Origin: an uncultured Roseburia sp. | GTDB lineage: Bacteria > Bacillota > Clostridia > Lachnospirales > Lachnospiraceae | Assembly: GCA_947088345.1 (NCBI GenBank) | Contig: CAMUGE010000004.1 | Location: forward strand, 49,418 to 113,417 | Reading direction: 5' to 3' | Length of the DNA: 64,000 nucleotides | Shown here: one piece after another, positions 16,050 to 25,511 of the stretch | Layout of the letters: every line of letters starts with the position of its first letter | Numbering within the stretch: position 1 is the first letter of the stretch | The notes under the pieces: generated by a model | The model's input: the letters and a program-made list of their open reading frames with translations, nothing else | Database searches by the model: none | What the model was told of the DNA's origin: nothing | Program-made: the position numbers and the translations under genes

Positions 16050-17270
16050 TTATTCTTCGTTTTTTGATAAATGCAGTTCTTCGGCCAGTTTTTCAAATGC
16101 CGGCAGGGAATTTTTTACCGTCTCGTGCGAAACGCAATATGCAAGCCTCACATATCCCGCACAGCCGAACGCGCTGCCTTTTACCATGATAATATGGTAC
16201 TTTTTGCCGGCGTTCACAAATGTCTCCTCATCCGCTGTCGGAACTTTCACCCACAGGTAAAAAGCGCCCTCCGGTTTGACACAGGAAAACCCAAGCTTGG
16301 TTAAACCGTCATATAATAATTTCCGATTTTCGTCGTAAAATGCGATATCTGTCTTCTCGTCAAGACATTCGGCAACGGCTTTCTGCATCAGGGACGGCGC
16401 GTTGACAAATCCAAGCGTCCTGTTTGAAATCTCAAGCCCGCGGATCAGATCCGCCGCATCCGCCGCTTCCCGCGGAACTGCAACATAACCGATCCGCTCT
16501 CCCGGCAGTGACAGAGATTTACTGAACGAATACGAAACGATCGTGTTACGGTAATATCCTGTCAGGAAATCCTCCTGATTTCCGTCATACACAAGCTCAC
16601 GATACGGTTCGTCCGAAATCAGATAGATATCCGTATGGTACTCTTTCTGTTTTTCTTCCAGTATACTTGCTATTTTTCGCATGGCGTCCGGTTTATAGAT
16701 CACCCCGGTCGGGTTATTAGGCGTATTGACAATCACAGCTTTGGTATGCGGTGTAATTTTAGACGCAAAATCAGTAAGATCAGGCAAAAAATCAGTAAGA
16801 TCAGGCGCCGCTTCTACAATTCTGGCGTCAAAATTAGCCGCATACTGACGATACTCTCCAAAATAGGGCGCAAAAACAATCACCTCGTCCCCCGGATCAA
16901 GAATCGTTTTAAAGATAATATTGATTCCGCCCGCAGCGCCGACTGTCATGACTATATTTTCGCTGTCAAAATCTGTTCCAAAACGCATGTTCAGATTTTC
17001 GGCAATCGCCTTACGCACCTTAACATATCCGGCGTTTTCCATATATCCATGCAGCTGAAACGACCCGGCTGCGCCGTTTTCCTCCGCCTCTTTTACAAGA
17101 CCGCATATAGCGCGGCCCACAGCCGCCGGCGCCGGCGTCGCCGGATTTCCCAGAGAGAAATCATAGACGTTATCGGCGCCGTATTTCTCTGCCATCTCTC
17201 TGCCCTCCACAAACATCGCGCGGATGGCGGAGCTTCCGAGAAAGGCCTCTTTTATTTTTCTTGAAATCAT
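16050..17270 (-). CDS. Class I/II PLP-dependent aminotransferase (AspC-like)
   Basis: The protein has 406 residues from the ATG at 17270 (AGG 6 nt upstream; a GTG at 17282 overlaps the galT stop). Hallmarks are DFSLGNPATPAP, VGAAGGINIIFKTILDPGDE, VNTPNNPTGVIY, LISDEPYREL and the PLP lysine in SYSFSKSLSLPGERIGY. Residues near 160-175 carry a direct duplication, DLTDFLP then DLTDFAS, caused by a 21-nt tandem repeat (15 identical bases at 16771-16785 and 16792-16806). The duplication lies in a surface region before the conserved NTPNNP motif and keeps the frame. Specificity (aspartate, aromatic or branched-chain amino acids) is not clear. Confidence 0.85.
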   Translation of the reverse strand: MISRKIKEAFLGSSAIRAMFVEGREMAEKYGADNVYDFSLGNPATPAPAAVGRAICGLVKEAEENGAAGSFQLHGYMENAGYVKVRKAIAENLNMRFGTDFDSENIVMTVGAAGGINIIFKTILDPGDEVIVFAPYFGEYRQYAANFDARIVEAAPDLTDFLPDLTDFASKITPHTKAVIVNTPNNPTGVIYKPDAMRKIASILEEKQKEYHTDIYLISDEPYRELVYDGNQEDFLTGYYRNTIVSYSFSKSLSLPGERIGYVAVPREAADAADLIRGLEISNRTLGFVNAPSLMQKAVAECLDEKTDIAFYDENRKLLYDGLTKLGFSCVKPEGAFYLWVKVPTADEETFVNAGKKYHIIMVKGSAFGCAGYVRLAYCVSHETVKNSLPAFEKLAEELHLSKNEE

Positions 17271-17278
17271 ATTTTTCC

Positions 17279-18856
17279 TCACGCATTTACAGAATCAATA
17301 AATTTTTGGAAAGCGGCGCGTCCTTCCTCCGTACATTTATAAACGCCCGCATCCTTTAATACTTCATTAAACACAAGCCCTATTTCTGTCTGAATCAGAT
17401 TTGTAAGCCGCTCCTCTGTCACTTTGCCCGAAAGACCGTTTGTATCGTTCCCAAACCCGTATTTTGGCAAAAATTCATCCACCCAGTCCGCATGTTTTGC
17501 AAGCGTCTCGTCGCTGCGCAGATCGCTTCCCAAAAGCAGCGCCTGCACAAGCGCCGCCATTTCGTCCTTTAAACGGGCCGGCAAAACGGCAAGGCCCATA
17601 ACCTCAATCAAACCGATATTTTCCTTTTTAATATGATGTAATTTCGCATGCGGGTGGTAAACGCCAAGCGGATGTTCCTCCGTTGTAATATTATTGCGCA
17701 GTACAAGATCGAGCTCAAAATCTTCCCCTCTTTTTCTCGCAATCGGAGTAATCGTATTGTGCGGCTCACCATCCGTCTCGGCAAAAATAAACGCTGCTTC
17801 ATCCGAATAAGAACGCCATGCAAGCAATATGCTATCCGCCAGCTCAATCAGCCTCTCCTGATCTGGCCCGCTGATTCGAATGACCGACATCGGCCACTTC
17901 ACAATTCCAGCCCTTACATCGTCAAATCCACGGAAATGAAATTCCTGCTCCAACGGCGCCCTTGCCATTGCAAATTCATAGTGTCCTCCCTGGAAATGGT
18001 CATGACTTAAAATCGAACCGCCGACAATTGGCAGATCAGCGTTAGACCCGACAAAGTAGTGTGGAAACTGGGACACAAAATCCAACAGCTTGCCAAACGT
18101 TGCGCGTTCTATCTTCATCGGCGTATGTTCAGCATTAAATACGATGCAGTGTTCATTGTAGTAGACATAGGGAGAATACTGGAAGAACCAGTCGCTCTGA
18201 TTGATTGTAACCGGAATAATCCTGTGGTTCTGCCTTGCCGGATGGTTGATACGGCCCGCATATCCCACATTCTCCTTACACAGCAGACATTTCGGATAAC
18301 CGCTCTGTCTTGCAAGTTTTGCCGCCGCAATCGCTTTCGGATCTTTTTCCGGTTTCGAGAGGTTTACCGTAATATCCAGCGTCCCAAACTCCGTATCCGC
18401 GGTCCACTTTAAATCCTTTTTAATTCGATATCTGCGGATGTAATCGGAATCACAGCTTAATTTATAATAATAATCTGTTGCGGCCTGTTTGGACTCATTG
18501 TGATACAGGTCATAAAATTTAGCCGCCACTGCGCTCGGACGGGGGACAAGCGTCCCCATAATCTTCGTATCAAACAGATCGCGGTATGTGACCGTATCCT
18601 CCGGAATCAGCTTCTGCTGCGCTGCATAGTCGAGCAGATCGCTTAAAATTCCCTCCAATGCCGCCCTGGCGTCGTCCTCTGTCTGTATAGATCTTGAATC
18701 AGGTCTGTCTGCAAAAGCAGCCGCCGCATCCTCCTCCAATTCGTCGAGGCCAAATAATTCCAAAAGACGGTTTACCGTATAGATCTGGTCTGCCGGCTCA
18801 ATTAACCCCGTCACAAGCGCATATTGCGTTAAATCCAAAATTCTTTCACTTACCAT
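17279..18856 (-). CDS. galT: UDP-glucose-hexose-1-phosphate uridylyltransferase, class II GalT
   Basis: The protein has 525 residues from the ATG at 18856 (GGGAGGT 6 nt upstream). It is the long Firmicute form, not the 350-residue HIT-type. Typical stretches include KIMGTLVPRPSAVAAKFYDL, GYPKCLLCKENVGYAGR, NQSDWFFQYSPYVYYNEHC and GGSILSHDHFQGGHYEFAM, where HDHFQGG is the active-site histidine region. It exchanges galactose-1-phosphate with UDP-glucose in the Leloir pathway. It follows the galactokinase gene across a 184-nt gap filled with hairpins. No galE is seen in the window. Confidence 0.93.
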   Translation of the reverse strand: MVSERILDLTQYALVTGLIEPADQIYTVNRLLELFGLDELEEDAAAAFADRPDSRSIQTEDDARAALEGILSDLLDYAAQQKLIPEDTVTYRDLFDTKIMGTLVPRPSAVAAKFYDLYHNESKQAATDYYYKLSCDSDYIRRYRIKKDLKWTADTEFGTLDITVNLSKPEKDPKAIAAAKLARQSGYPKCLLCKENVGYAGRINHPARQNHRIIPVTINQSDWFFQYSPYVYYNEHCIVFNAEHTPMKIERATFGKLLDFVSQFPHYFVGSNADLPIVGGSILSHDHFQGGHYEFAMARAPLEQEFHFRGFDDVRAGIVKWPMSVIRISGPDQERLIELADSILLAWRSYSDEAAFIFAETDGEPHNTITPIARKRGEDFELDLVLRNNITTEEHPLGVYHPHAKLHHIKKENIGLIEVMGLAVLPARLKDEMAALVQALLLGSDLRSDETLAKHADWVDEFLPKYGFGNDTNGLSGKVTEERLTNLIQTEIGLVFNEVLKDAGVYKCTEEGRAAFQKFIDSVNA

Positions 18857-18905
18857 GCTTATACCTCCCTGGATTTTACTCTGCAAAATCTCAAATCCCT
18901 TTCAG

Positions 18906-19023
18906 ACTTGTGCCCGTGCCGCCCTGACGCAGACATTACATGAAAAGCGGGCACAAGTTTACGATGCACACATGCAGCAGGCTGCATGGCGCGTGTACGC
19001 TCTGCGCAGCAGGTGCGCAGAGC
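18906..19023. repeat. Paired hairpins in the galK-galT gap
   Basis: ACTTGTGCCCG (18906-18916) is mirrored by CGGGCACAAGT (18948-18958). A second hairpin, GCTCTGCGCA-gcagg-TGCGCAGAGC, spans 18999-19023. Neither has a following T-run on the minus strand, so they look more like RNA-stabilising or attenuating structures than terminators. The core TTGTG..CACAA resembles the repeats at 1994, 27370 and 47588. Confidence 0.6.
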
Positions 19024-19040
19024 TGTTGCAAAAGTTTTTT

Positions 19041-20747
19041 TCAGATTTTCTGCGGGCCATCCCCGATCTCTACCACATAGAAATCGGCCGCATATCCGAT
19101 CTTTTCTCTGTAAGCCGCCCCCACTTTCTCAATAAAAGTGTCCACTGCCTCATCTTTTACGATACTGACTGTACATCCTCCAAACCCTGCGCCCGTCATC
19201 CGCGAACCGATCACGCCGTCAATGTTCCATGCTTCCTCCACAAGCGTATCCAGTTCCACTCCGGTCACCTCATAGTCATCACGCAGGGAAACATGCGACT
19301 CATTCATCAGTTTTCCGAACAATTCCAGATTGTTTCCTTTTAATGCCGCAACTGCCCTGATCGTCCTCTGATTCTCATAGACGGCATGTTTCGCGCGCTT
19401 TCTGCAGATCTCATCTTTGATCGCGTCTTTGTACTGCTCAAACTGCTCCTCATTCAGATCCCCGAGCGTGTTGATTCCAATCGCTTCTCCGATCTGTGCC
19501 AGCGCGCTCTCACACTCGCTGCGCCGTTCATTATACTTAGAATCGCCAAGACCTCTCTTTTTATTGCTGCAGGAAATCACGATTTTTGCGCCTTTTAACA
19601 CGATCGGGGCATATTCAAAATGCAGTGTTGCCGTATCCAGGAAAATAGCCTGATTTTCCTTTCCCATCGCAATGGCAAACTGATCCATAATCCCGCAGTT
19701 TACACCGTTGAAATTATTTTCCGAATATTGTCCGATTAGGGCCAGATCCTGATTGGAGACCTCAAAGCCAAATAAATCTTTTAAAATATAGCCGGTCAGC
19801 ACCTCGACGGAAGCGGAGGAAGAAAGCCCCGATCCGTTTGGAATATTGCCATATAGTACAAAATCCATGCCCTGCTGCACTTTCATGCCTCTTTTTTCAA
19901 ACGCCCACATCACGCCTTTCGGATAATTGGTCCATCCGGCCTCTTTCTGCGGGTTTAAATCGTCAAGAGACGATTCGATGATTCCCCGATCCGAAAAATT
20001 CATGGAATAAAATCGCAGCTTTCTGTCATTTCTTTTGCGCACGGCGCCATATGTGCCGATTGTAAGCGCACACGGAAACACATGCCCGCCATTGTAATCG
20101 GTATGTTCGCCGATCAGATTGACGCGGCCCGGTGCAAAATATACGCCGATCTCCCCCTCGTCTCCATACAATTCCTTAAATTTTGCCAGCACTTCTTCTT
20201 TCATCATGCCATTTCCTCCTCCATCTTCTTTACTTATGGCCTCTCTTGCCATGCGGTCAAAAAAAACCATAAAATCCTGCTCCACTGCCTCAATCGGCAG
20301 GATATTGTTGTAATAATAATCATAGGAAAACTGTTCTACATTGTCGTCGGCCTCGTTGCCCCACCAGCTGACGTTCGCCTGCTCCCGCCTTACCAGCAGA
20401 GAAACACATGGCGTTTTGCCGACAGAATTGATAAATTTTTCAATCTCCTCCGGCTCCCTGATATGAACAAACATAATTTCTGCATCACTTGCCAAAAACT
20501 GTTGATACTGCTCTGTCAGATAGCGCGTAGGCAGGTCATTGTATGCGGCAAACAGACTTTTTAAATCCGCCAGAAATTTTCTTGACCTGCTGTCTTTTGC
20601 GCCGTCCCAACCGTTTTCGGAAGCTATTTTTTTGATCGGGTCAATCGACGAGACATTGCGCGTGCGATAATATTTTCCGGTTATATCACAGAGCGTATCT
20701 TTACCCGCCTCCCCTTTTCCGTTCACTACTACAACAAATTTCTCCAC
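19041..20747 (-). CDS. galK: P-loop kinase-like domain fused to galactokinase
   Basis: One uninterrupted frame of 568 residues runs from the GTG at 20747 (GAGG about 5 nt upstream). Residues 1-180 begin with a Walker A loop, VVVVNGKGEAGKDTLCDITG, and resemble dNMP/dephospho-CoA-kinase-like P-loop proteins. Residues 181-568 are a complete GHMP galactokinase: GRVNLIGEHTDYNGGHVFPC, PNGSGLSSSASVEVL, NGVNCGIMDQFAIAMG and MTGAGFGGCTVSIV. A perfect AGGAGG site (20215-20220) lies just before ATGATG (20207-20202) at the domain boundary, so a separate galactokinase of about 388 residues may also be made. Galactokinase phosphorylates galactose with ATP. The substrate of the N-terminal domain is unknown. 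The start is 27 nt after the GH53 stop. Confidence 0.88.
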   Translation of the reverse strand: MEKFVVVVNGKGEAGKDTLCDITGKYYRTRNVSSIDPIKKIASENGWDGAKDSRSRKFLADLKSLFAAYNDLPTRYLTEQYQQFLASDAEIMFVHIREPEEIEKFINSVGKTPCVSLLVRREQANVSWWGNEADDNVEQFSYDYYYNNILPIEAVEQDFMVFFDRMAREAISKEDGGGNGMMKEEVLAKFKELYGDEGEIGVYFAPGRVNLIGEHTDYNGGHVFPCALTIGTYGAVRKRNDRKLRFYSMNFSDRGIIESSLDDLNPQKEAGWTNYPKGVMWAFEKRGMKVQQGMDFVLYGNIPNGSGLSSSASVEVLTGYILKDLFGFEVSNQDLALIGQYSENNFNGVNCGIMDQFAIAMGKENQAIFLDTATLHFEYAPIVLKGAKIVISCSNKKRGLGDSKYNERRSECESALAQIGEAIGINTLGDLNEEQFEQYKDAIKDEICRKRAKHAVYENQRTIRAVAALKGNNLELFGKLMNESHVSLRDDYEVTGVELDTLVEEAWNIDGVIGSRMTGAGFGGCTVSIVKDEAVDTFIEKVGAAYREKIGYAADFYVVEIGDGPQKI

Positions 20748-20773
20748 ACTTTCCTCTTTTCTATTGTACCGTC

Positions 20774-21907
20774 TCAATCCTCTTCTTTAAAATCGCGGAT
20801 CACTGCAAATGCCGGATTTATTCTTCCCTCATAGTCAAACAGCGCCTGATTTGCCCACTCGTTGCCGCACGGACCGACGTCGTTCATATAGGCAAGCGAC
20901 GCTCTCGTTGCCCAGCCGGAGCCATGCACCGGAATCCATGCCGGCTCCCAGTAGAAGAAGCCCTTTCCTCTTCCCCCTCTGATATGACTGATGCGGTTTA
21001 AGAAATCTTTCATAAAATCGCACTGCCCCTGTTTTGTCATCGGATACTCGATTTTTTCTACAAGGGCGGGCCTTGTCGCATAACCCTTTCTCTCTTCATC
21101 GGACAGCTTCTCATACTGTTTATAGTCATCCATGGTATAGCCCATCGAGACTTCCGCCACAACCAAATCTTTCTGATAGCGCTCTGCAATATCGTTCATA
21201 TTATCGTTCAACATGGCAAGCGTGCCATGCCAGAACGGGTAATAAGATAAACCGATGATTTCAAACTCCTCGCAGCGCTTTGTAAAATTGTCAAACCATT
21301 CCCGATAAAGAGCATTGTTGCCGCCATTGTCAAGGTGTATCATCACAGGGATTTTCTTCCCGCCGTGGAGCATTTGCGATTTCCGCACCGCACGGATACC
21401 GGCATTGACCAATACTGCAATATTGTCATAGTTCGGCGTCTTGCCCTCGGGCCAGAGCAAGCCGTTGGAAAGCTCATTTCCGACCTGAATCATTGTGATA
21501 TTTACCCCTGCGTCGAGAAATGTATTGGTACTCTCTAACGTATATTCATAAACTGCCTGTTCCAACTCATCTATACCATAACTGCTCCAGGCTTTCGGCT
21601 TGATCTGTTTTCCCGGATCTGCCCAGAAATCACTGTAATGAAAATTGAGCAGTACGCCGAATCCCGCTTCCGTCACGCGTTTTCCGATCTCAAGCGACGT
21701 CGGCAGGTCGTTTTCCCCTGCGCCGTAAGACTCTCCTGTTTCAGACCACGGATGATTCCAGAGGCGAATACGAATGGTATCCACATCATACTCTCTCATA
21801 ATCGAAAGCAGATCTCTCTCTCTCCCATCCTCATCATAATATACGGCGCCGCACCGCTCCAATTCAAGCAATGTCGACAAATCCATACCCTTAATAAATT
21901 TATCCAT
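20774..21907 (-). CDS. GH53 arabinogalactan endo-beta-1,4-galactanase, cytoplasmic form
   Basis: The 377-residue protein starts MDKFIKGMDLSTLLELE without a signal peptide. Family GH53 features are GMDLSTL, IRIRLWNHPW, LLNFHYSDFWADPGKQ, the acid/base glutamate in IQVGNELSNGLLWPEG and the nucleophile glutamate in VVAEVSMGYT. It cuts beta-1,4-galactan or galacto-oligosaccharides. Lack of secretion implies action on oligosaccharides already imported by the ABC system encoded upstream. GGAG lies 5 nt before the ATG. The neighbours on each side (GH2 and the galactokinase fusion) fit the same pathway. Confidence 0.92.
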   Translation of the reverse strand: MDKFIKGMDLSTLLELERCGAVYYDEDGRERDLLSIMREYDVDTIRIRLWNHPWSETGESYGAGENDLPTSLEIGKRVTEAGFGVLLNFHYSDFWADPGKQIKPKAWSSYGIDELEQAVYEYTLESTNTFLDAGVNITMIQVGNELSNGLLWPEGKTPNYDNIAVLVNAGIRAVRKSQMLHGGKKIPVMIHLDNGGNNALYREWFDNFTKRCEEFEIIGLSYYPFWHGTLAMLNDNMNDIAERYQKDLVVAEVSMGYTMDDYKQYEKLSDEERKGYATRPALVEKIEYPMTKQGQCDFMKDFLNRISHIRGGRGKGFFYWEPAWIPVHGSGWATRASLAYMNDVGPCGNEWANQALFDYEGRINPAFAVIRDFKEED

Positions 21908-21948
21908 GTTCTCTCCTTATCCAATCCAAAGCTATACTCGCCGCATCT

Positions 21949-24900
21949 TTAAATCCCGCGGAACCGAAACTTAAAAGTAAGCGGTTTTGAAACGTCTATA
22001 TGATACTCCGGATGCACCTTTGCGCCCCAGCTGTCGTCCCCTCCGACGCCGATCTGCGCCAGCGCAGCGCGTACGATCGTAGCGTGAACCGGTGGCAGCT
22101 CATAGTGATGCATTGCATGTTCCATTTCATGCGGGGTGTACGGCAGCGCCGAGAACATCATCGAATCTCCCTCAAACAACATGCCGTGCCCTTTTGCATT
22201 TGTAACTTTTGCATAGCGCACGCCAAGCTTGCCGCCGCACTCCTGCGGTACCAGGTACCCCGCCATGTTGTCTGCAACACGATTTTTGTATACGCCAAGC
22301 TTCGCCCCTCGTTTTCGGTCGGCATAGGTTTCCTGCGGCCCAAGCCCGTACCATTCTAATCTGTCATAATCCGCGCCAAGCCGGAACATCATGCCAAACT
22401 CCGGCATATCGCCAAGCGATGCTTCGGGCGTATAGCTTAATGTTGTCTCCACGGTCGCATCGCCATATACCGTATACCTAACGCTGCAGCGCGTCTCCGG
22501 CGTTGTCGGCATATAGTAGGTATAAGTTATGGACACGGCATGATCGGATTCACTGATCTGCGGCGGCTGATATTCAAACAGTCCCGTACTGCTGATGCCG
22601 ATATACATGCTCGCTATTTTCCACTGCGATTTCTCGGCCGGAAAACGGCTTCCGGTATCATTGTCAATCGGCGCACGCCAGAAATTCGGCATCGGCATAC
22701 GCTCGATCATCTCCCTGCCCATATAGCGGTAAGATACAAGCCCCCCGCAATTGCAGGAAAAGAGCGCGTCGAAATTTTCCCCTTTTACGCCAAGGTTCCA
22801 TTTCCCGTGGATGACCGAAAGTTTCGCTCCGTTTTGATTCTCTTTCGACTTTACCGTCTTTCTGGGAGCATAAACTTTTTGTGCAAAGGCCGCCTCATGT
22901 CCGGCTTTTGCCCAGATCATATCCTCCTTTAGAACAAAGGAAACCGTAACCGCATATTCTGCCGTATCGTCCCAGTTCTCAAGTAATTCCTCCGGCAGCG
23001 GGAATGTCTGTTCCGAAAGGGGAGCCACAGAAATATTTGCCTCTCTGGTTTTCACCGGGATTCCATCCTTTTGCAGCAGGAATCGACAATGATATTCCTT
23101 TGTGTCGGTAAAAAGATTTTTATTTGTAACAGCAAATGACGCGTCCGAAATTACAATACTGATATTTTGATAATTAAATTTTACTTCCTGCATCTTGGGC
23201 GATATCGTCCGGTCCCCATAACAGATCCCGTTTCCGCTGAAATTATAGTCCGTCGGACGTTCCAGAAAATCACCGCCGTAGGCAAAAAATTCTCCGCCGT
23301 ACCTGTCTTTCCTTAAAATCGCCTGATCAATATAATCCCAGATAAATCCGCCCTGATACCGCGGGTTGCTGTCAGTCAGATCCGTATATTTATGCATCGC
23401 GCCGCAGGAATTTCCCATTGCATGCGTATATTCGCAGCAGAGAAACGGTTTCTCTTTGTTCTCTTCCAGATATTTTTCAATGCGCTCCACTGACGGATAC
23501 ATCTGGCTCTCCATATCGCTCGTGCCCTCATAGCGCCTGTCATTGTAGATCCCTTCGTAATGAACCAGGCGCTCCCCGTCCAGCACACGGAATTTCTGTG
23601 ACATCGCATAGATCACTTTACCGCCGAACGCTTCGTTTCCGCAGGACCAGATCAATATGGAGGAATGGTTTTTGTCCCTCTGGTAGCAGGAATTGACACG
23701 GTCGCACATCCGCGCCTCCCACTTTTCGTTGTCCCCCGGAACGATCATATCTTCAGGCGCATTTTTGCGAAAATGTCCTGCATCCCAGCACCCGTGCGAT
23801 TCGAGATTATTTTCGGCAATCATATAGAGCCCGAATGTATCGCACAGTTCATAGATTCCGACACTGTTTGGATAATGGCTGGTACGGATCGCATTGATAT
23901 TATTCTGCTTCATTGTAATCACATCAGTAAGCGCGTCCTCAAAGCGCACGACGCGCCCTCCCTCTGCACAAAATTCATGCCGGTTCACCCCTTTGAATAC
24001 AATACGCTTTCCGTTAATCTGCATAATGCCGTCTTTTAAGGCAAACCGCCGAAAACCGAATCGCTGTGACGTCACTTCTGTCAGATTTCCGTCCAAATCA
24101 AACATTTGTATCCGCAGTTCATAAAGGTTCGGGCATTCCGCACTCCAGAGCTTTGGCTCGCTGACCGGATAAGTAAAGCAGGAATGTGCAAAAATCATTT
24201 CTTCCTGTTCCATTATAACAGAAACCGCATTTTGTTCAAGACCTGCCCGCACTGTATCGAGCCGCCCCAGTTCCAGCAGCGAAAATTTCACTTTTCCAAC
24301 CGGTTTCTCCTCCTTATAACCGCTGCCGTTCTGTCGACGCCCACTCTCGCCCGCCAAATCAGCGCCTGCGCCGTCACCGGCAATCCAGTCCGTCACCGGC
24401 CCGGCCGCGCTGCCGTCTGCCATAACGGACATTCCGACCGAAAGCCTGGCATTGCCGCAATCCTCCTCCAGATGCGGCACAACGCGCAGATCCTCCAGAT
24501 GCACGCACGGCGCCGTATACAGATAAACGCTGCGGAAGATACCGGAAAACCGGAAGAAATCCTGATCTTCACACCAGCTTCCGACAGACCACTTAAACAC
24601 CATAACGGCAAGCTTGTTTTCTCCGTCAAAAAGATATGGCGTCAGATCAAATTCTGCCGGCGAAAACGTATCCTGGCTGAATCCGACATAACTGCCGTTT
24701 AGCCAGACGGCAAACGCGCTCTCGACGCCCTGAAAAGAGATAAATACTTTCTCTTTCCGAAACCCTTCGGGAAGCGTAAAATATTTCACATAACATGCGG
24801 TCGGATTAAACGCAGACGGCGATTCATCCGTCCAGATCTCCTCCCGCCCGTCCCACGGATACTGCACATTTGCATACTGCGGAATATCGTATCCTTCCAT

Positions 24901-25230
24901 CTGGATATGCGCCGGCACAGATATACAGTCCCAGTTTCTGCAGTCGTAATCTGTCCTCTCAAATCCCTGTATCACCTGCGCCGGATTTTTCGCATAGTGA
25001 AAATAAAAGCTGCCGTCCAGAAAAAGGCGAAAACTGCTCTTCTTACCGAGTACATCCGGCAGACCCGGTACACTTGAAATCCGCCGTCCCATTTGTTGGT
25101 AAGCGGCGGCACCAGAATACCTGTTTTCCGCCTCTTTTTCATTTGCATAACACACATGGTCAGAATGCGCCGGCATCCTGTTTTCCATAAAATATGTTGG
25201 ATCGGCCAATTTTTTTAAATGAAATCCCAT
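21949..25230 (-). CDS. lacZ: GH2 beta-galactosidase, LacZ type
   Basis: The 1093-residue protein has no signal peptide. It shows the full LacZ order: N-terminal sugar-binding domain (WDCISVPAHIQMEGYDIPQY, GSYVGFSQDTFSPAEFDL), immunoglobulin-like domains, and the GH2 barrel with KGVNRHEF, the acid/base glutamate in LIWSCGNEAFGG and the nucleophile in FLCCEYTHAMGNSCGAM. The C-terminal Bgal_small_N domain contains WYGLGPQETYADR. Residues near 275-310 form a Gly/Ala/Asp-rich insertion not typical of the family. AGGAGG lies 5 nt before the ATG. It releases galactose from imported galacto-oligosaccharides for the kinase and GalT encoded downstream. Confidence 0.95.
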   Translation of the reverse strand: MGFHLKKLADPTYFMENRMPAHSDHVCYANEKEAENRYSGAAAYQQMGRRISSVPGLPDVLGKKSSFRLFLDGSFYFHYAKNPAQVIQGFERTDYDCRNWDCISVPAHIQMEGYDIPQYANVQYPWDGREEIWTDESPSAFNPTACYVKYFTLPEGFRKEKVFISFQGVESAFAVWLNGSYVGFSQDTFSPAEFDLTPYLFDGENKLAVMVFKWSVGSWCEDQDFFRFSGIFRSVYLYTAPCVHLEDLRVVPHLEEDCGNARLSVGMSVMADGSAAGPVTDWIAGDGAGADLAGESGRRQNGSGYKEEKPVGKVKFSLLELGRLDTVRAGLEQNAVSVIMEQEEMIFAHSCFTYPVSEPKLWSAECPNLYELRIQMFDLDGNLTEVTSQRFGFRRFALKDGIMQINGKRIVFKGVNRHEFCAEGGRVVRFEDALTDVITMKQNNINAIRTSHYPNSVGIYELCDTFGLYMIAENNLESHGCWDAGHFRKNAPEDMIVPGDNEKWEARMCDRVNSCYQRDKNHSSILIWSCGNEAFGGKVIYAMSQKFRVLDGERLVHYEGIYNDRRYEGTSDMESQMYPSVERIEKYLEENKEKPFLCCEYTHAMGNSCGAMHKYTDLTDSNPRYQGGFIWDYIDQAILRKDRYGGEFFAYGGDFLERPTDYNFSGNGICYGDRTISPKMQEVKFNYQNISIVISDASFAVTNKNLFTDTKEYHCRFLLQKDGIPVKTREANISVAPLSEQTFPLPEELLENWDDTAEYAVTVSFVLKEDMIWAKAGHEAAFAQKVYAPRKTVKSKENQNGAKLSVIHGKWNLGVKGENFDALFSCNCGGLVSYRYMGREMIERMPMPNFWRAPIDNDTGSRFPAEKSQWKIASMYIGISSTGLFEYQPPQISESDHAVSITYTYYMPTTPETRCSVRYTVYGDATVETTLSYTPEASLGDMPEFGMMFRLGADYDRLEWYGLGPQETYADRKRGAKLGVYKNRVADNMAGYLVPQECGGKLGVRYAKVTNAKGHGMLFEGDSMMFSALPYTPHEMEHAMHHYELPPVHATIVRAALAQIGVGGDDSWGAKVHPEYHIDVSKPLTFKFRFRGI

Positions 25231-25292
25231 CTTTTCCTCCTATGATAAATGGCTGCACACACCGCGCGTTTGCAGTGAAGCAGCCATTCAAT

Positions 25293-25511
25293 TTAATCAA
25301 AATCAAACTTTTCAAATCTGTCCATCATTGCCCGGTAACGGAAACGGATCATTTCATTTTTTTTCAGAATATCCTCCTCGGTCCCGGTATACTGGCAGCG
25401 CAGGCAGTAATATTCCTTTTTGTCTTTATCGTAAAACATATCGATGTCAAGGTCACGCAGGAAGCAGGACGGACACCTATAATTTAATTTGCCTTTTCCA
25501 GATTGAGCCAT
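25293..25511 (-). CDS. Small zinc-ribbon protein of unknown function
   Basis: This 72-residue protein has two CxxC knuckles, CPSC near residue 13 and CLRC near residue 36, set in a beta-ribbon (YRCPSCFLRDLDIDMFYDKD, KEYYCLRCQYTGTEEDIL), followed by a basic helix. GGGAGGT lies 9 nt upstream of the ATG. The start lies inside the 3' end of the upstream enzyme gene (28-nt overlap), so translation is likely coupled. Similar mini-proteins can act as zinc-dependent adaptors or nucleic-acid binders. No specific role can be assigned here. Confidence 0.75.
   Translation of the reverse strand: MAQSGKGKLNYRCPSCFLRDLDIDMFYDKDKKEYYCLRCQYTGTEEDILKKNEMIRFRYRAMMDRFEKFDFD

Noticed and set aside
24290-24420. 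Frameshift or chimeric junction in the GH2 gene at its Gly/Ala-rich insertion
   Set aside because: The frame is intact and conserved blocks flank it in the right order; it is simply a low-complexity linker.
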